Source of the DNA: Scalesia atractyloides
Lineage: Eukaryota; Streptophyta; Magnoliopsida; Asterales; Asteraceae
Length of the DNA stretch: 64,000 nt
Direction of reading: 5' to 3'
Assembly: GCA_947069175.1 (NCBI GenBank)
Contig: CAMTDV010000023.1
Location: forward strand, 92,555,576-92,619,575
The notes beneath the pieces are model-generated. The model saw nothing but the letters and a program-made list of their open reading frames with translations, searched no databases and was not told the DNA's origin. Below, piece after piece: positions 56,540-64,000 of the stretch. A program made the translations under genes and the position numbers. Within the stretch, counting starts at the first letter, position 1. Every line of letters starts with the position of its first letter.

Positions 56540-57991
56540 AAGTGGAACCATATTTGAATATCAAACAAAACACTATATGAATAAACGCATATCGGTATCG
56601 ATGTTGTTCAGTTCAGTTCGGTATACCATGTTAGTGATACAGTGTCAACTTCTCAAAAACAAAAACCATAAAAATAGGTATTGGTATCTATACATATATT
56701 GTTCAGTCAATTTCAGTTAGGTTTAACACGATAGCGGCATCCGTTTTCAATAAAATTTATATTGTAATGTTGCAAAAAATAAACCATAAAATGCAAACAA
56801 GCCAAACCGAAATCAATTGAACAACACTGGTACGGTATCGATATTCGTTTTTATTGTTTTCGACCGATGTAAGGTTTTATCTTTTTATTACTATAGTGAG
56901 TCCCCGGTACCGTAAGAAACAAACCGATAATGAGAAAATTACCGCCGCGAAGCGCGGAAAAATCTAACTGGTTAACATCATTAAGAACTTCATTAGGTCA
57001 ATGTGATTGTCAAAACATGAATGTTTAACGAGTTAAGATAGATGATGTTTTGCTTTGCTATAACTAGGAAGGGCCAAAATACACGAGCCCAACGGGTATA
57101 CTTAAAATCCAAATCACGGACAGGTATACCCAATACCTGACGGGTATTGGGCCAGGGTATGGGTATGGAAAAAATATTTTGTGGGTATGGAACAGGTATG
57201 GGATTAGATGATACTCAACCCGATTACTCGAAACTGTATACCCGTTTACCCGAAATATATACTCAAAAACTTTTAAGTTTTATATTTTGTTTTCCTTAAG
57301 TTATAGTTTAGTAATGTTTCATATTCCTATAGCTATATTATTTGAAAAATAAACTTTCATTTTAAATTTTTATTTTGATGGCATTATTCATATTTATATA
57401 CTATGAAATAAAAATTATTTCTTGAGATTAATATTATAGTATACTTACATTTTAAATATATAAAATATTGTTACGGTGATGATGAGATGTGTGTTATTTA
57501 TCATAATTTAATATATTATATAGATTTTTAAGATATAAAATTGTAAAGGAACGTAAAAAATATATATATACATGAAAATCACGATGGGTAAATACCCGTT
57601 AAATACTCAACGGGTAATGGCCGGATATAGAATAAAATTTTACAACCGAGTATGGATATGGGATTAGCCATACCCGACTCATTGCCATCTAAATCCATAA
57701 GACTATAACCATCAACTCGAGTATCTTGGAATTGAGCCGACAATAACAAAAGACAAATAAATAAAAAGATAAAACCCATAATTTTAGTGTATGCAACTAT
57801 GTATGAGATGTGATCATAAAAGTTAATTTAATGATAATAAATAGTCAGTTATTTTAAAATTTTATAAATATCGTAAACATTTTAAATGCATTTTTGTGGT
57901 GATATTTGGCTTATTTAAAGTCTTTCATATGTAAACTTGTTTCTTAAAGTTTAACTCATTCAATATCTATAAAAAAAATATAGCGTAGGTG
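56540..57991. other. Intergenic with repeat remnants and a possible Helitron end
   Basis: The first 400 bp continue the GGTATCGATA-rich repeat DNA outside the duplicated unit. CCGCGAAGCGCGG then AAAAATCTAA at 56945-56967 resembles a Helitron 3' end. 57060-57700 holds a decayed repeat with CGGGTATACC, GGGTATGGGTATGG and GTAATGGCCGGATATAG. No convincing gene apart from the small ORF entered separately. Confidence 0.45.
57579..57779 (-). CDS. Possible signal-peptide exon truncated by a repeat
   Basis: 66-codon ORF. Residues 1-24 (MGFIFLFICLLLLSAQFQDT and on) look like a signal peptide, and about ten polar residues follow. From about residue 32 the sequence is that of the GGGTATGG-type repeat that fills 57060-57690. 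It could be the first exon of a small secreted protein gene cut by repeat insertion, or chance. Not recognised. Confidence 0.2.
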   Translation of the reverse strand: MGFIFLFICLLLLSAQFQDTRVDGYSLMDLDGNESGMANPISILGCKILFYIRPLPVEYLTGIYPS

Positions 57992-58196
57992 CATGGGTAA
58001 GTTTTTAAGGGGCGGGACGGGGCAGTTGATCCGTCGAACTTTTCGCTTAGTAGTGGAGAGTATGTAGTTTTCGTATAGAAAATTTTGGGTATGTACGTTT
58101 TCGACCCCCAGTTTTATAGAAATTTTTAGGGTCAGTGACTTCCGCCCCCAATCCATCCCCCGCCATACCCGATCAGAAATCTCAAGCTTCGCTACT
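57992..58196. mobile_element. Small element with 9-bp target duplication
   Basis: Flanked by perfect GCGTAGGTG copies at 57983-57991 and 58197-58205. The interior has GGGGCGGGACGGGGCAG and GGGTCAGTGACTTCCGCCCC. No clear terminal inverted repeats. A 9-bp duplication suggests the Mutator-like group. Confidence 0.6.
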
Positions 58197-58660
58197 GCGT
58201 AGGTGTAATAGTTGAATTATTAAGAATATAATAATTTTTTCTAACTCCTAACAACCAAAAAAAGTGAAAATTGGGGTTATGATATTACTGAAAACGGTTG
58301 TGGCAAAATGTATATAATTCACCTCACGAGCCACAACATTCAATACATCAAAATCCAACTCATATTTCTCTTTTTTTTATTCACTTTCGTTGAATGTGTT
58401 GCTAAATCGTCTCATTTGTATTATAAGATATATCATAATGTTATGTTTAACGACATTGTAGGTGATATATACTATACCATACAGTATATATAATATATAT
58501 CATATATCAAGACACTACTATTTTCATCAACATACTGTTCTGTTGACAATTACTGACACATGAATCATTTAATGGGATTATAACGAATATCATCACCTTT
58601 CACGTCAGCGTCATGTCACTTCACTTTCATTCACCATTCAAAACCACCATCCTATATAGT

Positions 58661-59011
58661 CGGGGTGTACAAAAAAACCGGTTTTAGAGCTGAAACAGGA
58701 AAATAAACCGAAACCGGTTTTTTTAAAACTATTTTTAGAACCAAACTGAACCGGCAGTTGTAGACCGGTTAAGGATCTTGAGCTTCGAAACCAGTTTTAA
58801 AACCGAAACCGGTTATAAAAAACCGGTTTTTTAAAATAAACCAGTTAAAAACCGACCCTAACCGGTTGGACCGGTTATTGTTTTGACTTAAAAAAACCGG
58901 TTAGTAACCGAAACCGATTATAAGAAAAACCGGTTTTTGTTTTTGATGTAAAAAACCGGTTCGGTTAAAAACCGAAACCGGTTATTAAAAAAACTGATTT
59001 GTACACCTCTA
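58661..59011. mobile_element. MULE-type MITE made of ACCGGTT repeats
   Basis: Perfect 9-bp target duplication CTATATAGT (58652-58660 and 59012-59020). Ends GGGGTGTACAAA and TTTGTACACCTC are inverted repeats. The interior consists largely of AAACCGGTTTT and ACCGAAACCGGTT units in both orientations. Confidence 0.85.
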
Positions 59012-59411
59012 CTATATAGTGTGGTCATAACCCAAACCACCACCCTTTTAATTAATAAACATGCACATGCTTAAAATACTTGAAAAAGGAAAAGAAGGTT
59101 CGTGGTTGCGGTGATTTAATCCACGCGAACCATGGTGGTTTCTAAGAGGAGGGGGGTGTAGCGCACCATCGTAGGTGGCAATCCACAATCCAACCCACGT
59201 CCCTCGTATCCCTTAGCCTTATAATAGTAATATCATCAACATGTTACAATTAAACTTGAGTGAAAACTTGTAAACCATCACATACTAACTTAATTCAAGG
59301 ATATAATACAAAGATGAAGGCTGGCTACATCCCATGGACGAGATTTTGCTCACCCAAGATAAAAAGATTACATAGGAAATTTATTTAGGGTTCGTTCATT
59401 AGAATACAAGT

Positions 59412-59568
59412 CAGGGGCGGACATACCTTAGACGCGGAGGCTACCCCTTGACGCTCCGGCAGTAGTGTAAATTTTGGAAAATTTTGACATTTTTTTGACG
59501 TTTTTTCAATTTCGTTACCTTTTTTTATAAAACGTTACACCGACGAATATTTTCTAGATCCGCCACTG
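59412..59568. mobile_element. CAGGGGCGGA-type MITE with perfect 8-bp duplication
   Basis: 157 bp, CAGGGGCGGA to TCCGCCACTG, flanked by ATACAAGT at 59404-59411 and 59569-59576. This is the best preserved target duplication of the family and indicates the hAT superfamily. Confidence 0.88.
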
Positions 59569-60205
59569 ATACAAGTTGCATGATAGTAAAAGGTTTACGT
59601 AGTATAGTTATTGGGATGTCGTTTCGTTTAGTTTCTTAGTTTTTAAATCACGTTTTGAGAAACAATGTAGTCTAGGCGGATCTCAGATTGTGTATATTTT
59701 TTTACATTTTTCTAAAATATATTTTATAATATTTTTCGAGCAAAACCCTTTATCCAAAACAAACAAATTAAATAAATAAAACACAATAGAAACACGGTTG
59801 GTTCATTTTTATGCATAGTGAGAAAATTAAATAAGATTATTGTATTTGTATAACTTCTTAAAAAAAATATATACCAAAGTTATTTTATCTTGAGGGGCTT
59901 TATGTTTGATACAAAATTTTTGCTTAAAAAGAAATGAGTCTAACGGTTTCACTAACGTATTTTTTAAAACACGAGCTCATTTAACCCTTTATTTAAAAAT
60001 TACATTCCGAATATCTCAATCCTTCTTATAAGTGTGTTATGAACTTTACCGAACTCGCACATAAAATTCTCGATTTTAATTTTGCTAGATTGAGTCTTAA
60101 ACTTGCAACATAAATTAAGAGAAAAGATTGTTATATAAAGTTTGAAGATTTAATCATATACAAAAACAAGTACTTTTCCGTTGACTATTTATAGCTTAAG
60201 AATCT

Positions 60206-60372
60206 GCAGCGGCGGACATACCTTAGACGCCGGGGTAGCCTCCGCTACCCCTTGGCGCTCCGGCGGTCGTGTAAATTTTGGAAAAATTTGACCCTTTTGA
60301 CGTTTTTTTCGATTTCGTTACCCCTTTTTTATAACACGTTACCTCTACGAATATTTTCTAGATCCGCCACTG
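60206..60372. mobile_element. CAGGGGCGGA-type MITE, fifth copy
   Basis: CAGCGGCGGA to TCCGCCACTG. The core CTACCCCTTGGCGCTCCGGC and GATTTCGTTACCCC are like the other copies. The flanks show only a partial repeat (GAAT). Confidence 0.78.
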
Positions 60373-60979
60373 AATTCCTAACAACTTACATGAGAATTCA
60401 GTGATAATCATATTTAATATAGCACATGATTCAAGTGTATACTATCAAAAGGTTCTAGTAAAAGAACTTGTGATTTTAATATGATTTCACTTTTGTCTGG
60501 GCTGGATGAGAAGGTACATCACATGATTCAAGTCTCAAGAGTAATAATCAAAGTTTTATATTTCCTATTTTTATATAACAATATTGAATTGGTTGCATAT
60601 AATTCTTTATATATAATGATGTAGTAGTTGGATATCTTTGGTTTTTAAATCTATACATTTTATTCAAGTATGTCACTAATTTATATAATTTTTTGTCCTT
60701 CAGTATTTACATTATAAGCGCTTATAAAACAATCATTCTAATGATTTCGGGCAGACGAATGGGGAAAATAGTCATTTACTATCATCAAGATCGAGCACTC
60801 GCAAACACATGAAAGCACATAATGCAATTTGATGCATACAAACATTTGCAAAGTTCATGCTCACTATGCAAAATGAATTCTGGAACAATTTTACCAAGAA
60901 TATAAATAAATAAATTTAAAGTTGTTAAAAATGCAGATATCTTTATTAAACTTTACTTAAATACAGAACAGCATCAAGT

Positions 60980-63060
60980 CAATTACAAACAAGAAAATAT
61001 GTTAACTGAGAGAAAAAGGCTTCAAATGTTATCAGGTACTACAGCTATCACTTCCATCATCATTCCTTGAGGATGCTCAGCCACTGTTAAAACAAATAAA
61101 ATTTTAATATATTGTTGTAAGTGGTACATATATTGGTAACTTGACTGTCGAAAAACGTAAGAACGCTCGATCGTTTTGGATTGTAAAATCATGGATGCAA
61201 TAACTTTTACAGTTAAACCACCAGCCTCCCAGATGAAGGTCGTGAAATGGGTGGGTCAGACAGCTTGGGTAATGGGTCAAAACAAGTTCAAGTGAAAATG
61301 GTAACTTTTAAGCGCATAGAAACACACTTTGAACAACTTCCGACCTGTTTGACCCATTCCCTTTTCAGCTGCATTTTTATTTGACTCATATTAGATCAAA
61401 CATAACCCAAACCAACCCATATATAACTATATACGTGAACGGTTTGAGATAACACTCTCTTTATACAAGTTTCTAATGATATAAGCAATATAACATGATT
61501 ACAAAAAAACTATATTATTTCAAACAGAATATTTATTAATGAAGTGATTTTGGAGGTTTTATGGATTTGATACACAGATGATTTTTAATTTTTAACCCAG
61601 TTTGACCCGCATCCTTTGTAGTTAAATCTTTTAGATCAACTTGTTTGATCTGTCAAAGATACAACATAACTCAATTCAAACTCCATAAACAGTTAAAATA
61701 TGAAACTTTTTCACAGATATTGGGGGAGGAGAAGGTTTGGGAGCACTATAGATGAACAACGAAACTGAATATTTGGTAATAATGCTAAAATACAGTCAAC
61801 TAAAGAGCAAAAACAGACAATATAATGTTCTGTAGGACCGTAGTGCCTCTATGTTCTGTGTTCGATTAAACTGCTTTTTCTGATGATTGCTTGATAACTT
61901 GTGGATCATATAATCAATTTTGAATAATCAGTTTGATACTAGCTAGCAGCTATAAAGCTTTCATATACCTATTTACTTTGGAAAATCAGAATTTGCTGAA
62001 CACTCAACAGCACCAAAAGTGATTATTACAACTTAAAGCTAAAGCACATTCAAATACCATCTTCTACTACATATTTCGTTACAGATGATTGTCGAAGGTT
62101 AAAGAAAAATCTACTTATATTACCCTCTTACTATATATCTATTGCTTATTTCTTTTTTTATAAGAAGAGAATTTGACAAATGCACAACACCACCTAACAT
62201 GCCTAAATTCTATCTTCTACACCATTATTATTATTTGACTATAATATTTCAACATCACATACTCCCTCTATATTCCACAAGCAACAAAATACACAAAAAG
62301 CAGCTGATAAATAATAAAATCTAATAACAAAAAGTAGAAATTACCGTCTTATCCACTAAGATTCTCAACCGAATTACCATCCTCATCATCCCCTTCCCAA
62401 TCTCAGCTTGTGCCCGATCAAGAATCTGCTTCTTTTAGTGACGTCTGGATGATTCGCCTGCTCCGGGAACCCTATAATATCCATGCATGTTGATACTCAT
62501 CATCATCATCATTACAAATTTACAATTTAATCTAGTTTTATTAATATTTTAAGCTCAATACCTTGTTATTCATATTTACTTTTAATTAGTGTTAACTCAG
62601 TTATATTCGTTTATCGTTCAGTTACGTTCGTTTATCGACCGTTCCTTTGCACTAATAACGAACAAACACAAACGAACACAAACACGTTCATTTTCTTAAC
62701 GAACGAACACAAACATTACAAACCTAACTACACAATTACAAAAGTGAAACCCGTACCCTTTTTTTACTTTATGTACAAACAATTATCATAATATATAAAT
62801 AATTGAGTGAATGTATTCAAATAGCAGGTAATTAACGATTATAAGACAAGAAAACGCTACCTTTTATGGATCGAAATTGGGGAATTGAGGGGATGTTATG
62901 TTGATCTGCTTTAGGGGAGCCTGAATTTGTGTAAATCGTTTGAAATTGAAGATTTTGTGAAGGAATTTTATGAGATTGATGGAAGTGAATGGAAGCTTTG
63001 TTAGTGTTTTGAAATTGAATTGGGGATTAAAGTCCCTGGGGTGTGTTTGAAGTGCCATGA
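60980..63060 (-). other. Possible small unrecognised gene
   Basis: Minus-strand pieces look exon-like but were not assembled with confidence. 62861-63058 has an ATG at 63058, 64 codons and a donor AAG|GTAGCG, but its frame hits TAA just before the donor. 62345-62475 contains DRAQAEIGKGMMR and ends ACG|GTAATT. Near 61032-61085 an acceptor TTAACAG precedes a short terminal frame. No known family is recognised. Could be a non-coding transcript or a gene with a frame error. Confidence 0.25.
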
Positions 63061-63655
63061 TTAATGATTTGATGTTGGTTTTGACTTTGACTTTTTAAAT
63101 ATTTGATGAATTTGACTTCTTTTTATAACTTTTCTAATGATTGTAACGAGTAAAGTGTAATTTGCGTATTTGGTATTCTGACTCATTTGTAGAATCTCAT
63201 AAGATCGTTTAATTTACTTCTCTTTTCTTATGTGTTTTTTTCCGTTAACTTCATGTTAAATGAACGTTAAAGAGAACAGTATTTTTGTAATCTTACTGTA
63301 TTGACTCATTTGACAAATTTTTAACATAAGTTGGTTTCAAAACCTTTTTTTTCCTATCTTCTACAACTATAAGGGCATCAAACTTACATCCTTTCACCCA
63401 CCAAATTCGATAATCACTCTACTCCTCGCTCTAAAAAACAGTATCTTCAATATCAAACAACTTCACAAAATCCATTTATTTTGATTTTTTCTAATCACTT
63501 CATGACTCCATCGAACGCTTTTCTTCTCCGGCAAACTCATTGACAAACACGCTCACCTCAAAGACCCACGTTTATGTTAACCGGTTATCATCAACATATC
63601 CCCTACAAACAGTTTTACCAATGGAAGGCGATTAAAAGAGTGATGACTCATAATG

Positions 63656-64000
63656 TGTCACACCCCGACCCGCAGCGGATATGGCACATGGTATGATATG
63701 ATTGTTTCATAGCTTTTGACATTTATTTAAAGTTTGAATATTTATCGTCATCAATATTAATTTGTCTCACATAACCAAATAATTGTTTCAAATAAAACCA
63801 TACAATATTCAAAATACAAAAGATAACATAAGTCTTGATTTAATTATTATAAGGCACAATCCTATGTGTCTTCTCAAGTAGCTATCAACCTTGTGTACTT
63901 GTTTCATGTGTAAAAGAAATTTGGGTCAACAATAGTTGGTGAATAGATCTTTATTTGTTTTTATTTAACTTTAAAAGTTAGTTGATTTTATTTAATAAAA
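63656..64000 (-). mobile_element. Partial LTR of the same gypsy family, cut by window end
   Basis: Starts TGTCACACCCCGACC at 63656 in the same minus orientation as the solo LTRs and keeps the CTTGTTTCATGTGTAAAAG block. Continues past the window, so whether it is solo or part of an element is not visible. Confidence 0.8.

Larger units (their letters stand above)
59021..60979. other. AT-rich intergenic DNA with two MITEs
   Basis: Apart from the two CAGGGGCGGA-type elements at 59412 and 60206, no feature is recognisable. No coding ORF over 60 codons has recognisable content. Confidence 0.5.

Overview
The window is plant nuclear DNA, AT-rich and intron-rich. The gene set (MSH7, a plastid signal peptidase, an L-cysteine desulfhydrase, a plant-type U1 snRNA with USE and TATA elements) places it in a flowering plant. 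The repeat vocabulary (LTRs beginning TGTCACACCCCGACC on one strand, small elements bounded by CAGGGGCGGA, and SINEs whose tail is CGTTAAAAAA) resembles what I know from Asteraceae; that family assignment is recalled, not compared.

Layout. 593-12967 (+): MSH7, a plant-specific MutS homologue of mismatch repair, in 17 exons that I could join at splice sites. It has one frame break in exon 1 and introns loaded with small DNA transposons. 14846-15318 (+): a U1 snRNA gene with its promoter, followed by truncated tandem copies. 17437-18759 (-): an intronless PLP-dependent L-cysteine desulfhydrase. 19008-19107: a 100-N assembly gap. 22913-26614 (+): a three-exon LEA-2/NDR1-HIN1-like membrane protein gene with two frame breaks. 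27716-31796 (-): PLSP1, a plastid type I signal peptidase in five exons. 32960-38674: two solo LTRs. 39935-41043 (-): a secreted glycine-rich protein whose reading frame is broken several times. 42164-56539: a roughly 0.5 kb tandem duplication, each copy of which received a different insertion of the same LTR family. One copy has a 2.6 kb solo LTR and the other a 10.8 kb chromodomain Ty3/gypsy element with decayed coding region. 56540-64000: intergenic DNA with MITEs, a possible small unrecognised gene near 61.0-63.1 kb, and the start of another LTR of the same family.

The most unusual system is in the LTRs. All five complete LTRs of this family carry a tandem array of three or four units of about 167 bp. 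Each unit has a strong hairpin at the position of a tRNA D-arm (an A-box match) and a B-box (GTTCGAACC-like) about 33 bp later. A fourth tRNA-like module with a perfect T-arm and a following oligo-T run lies in U3 on the opposite strand. The hairpin arms differ between units but stay paired, so structure rather than sequence seems to be kept. I know of 5S-rRNA-bearing LTRs (Cassandra TRIMs) but not of a gypsy LTR family built this way.

The genes have no evident joint pathway: they act in DNA repair, splicing, sulfur metabolism, plastid protein maturation and cell surface functions. Several frame breaks lie in or next to short homopolymers, so uncorrected indels in the assembly are a live alternative to true gene decay.
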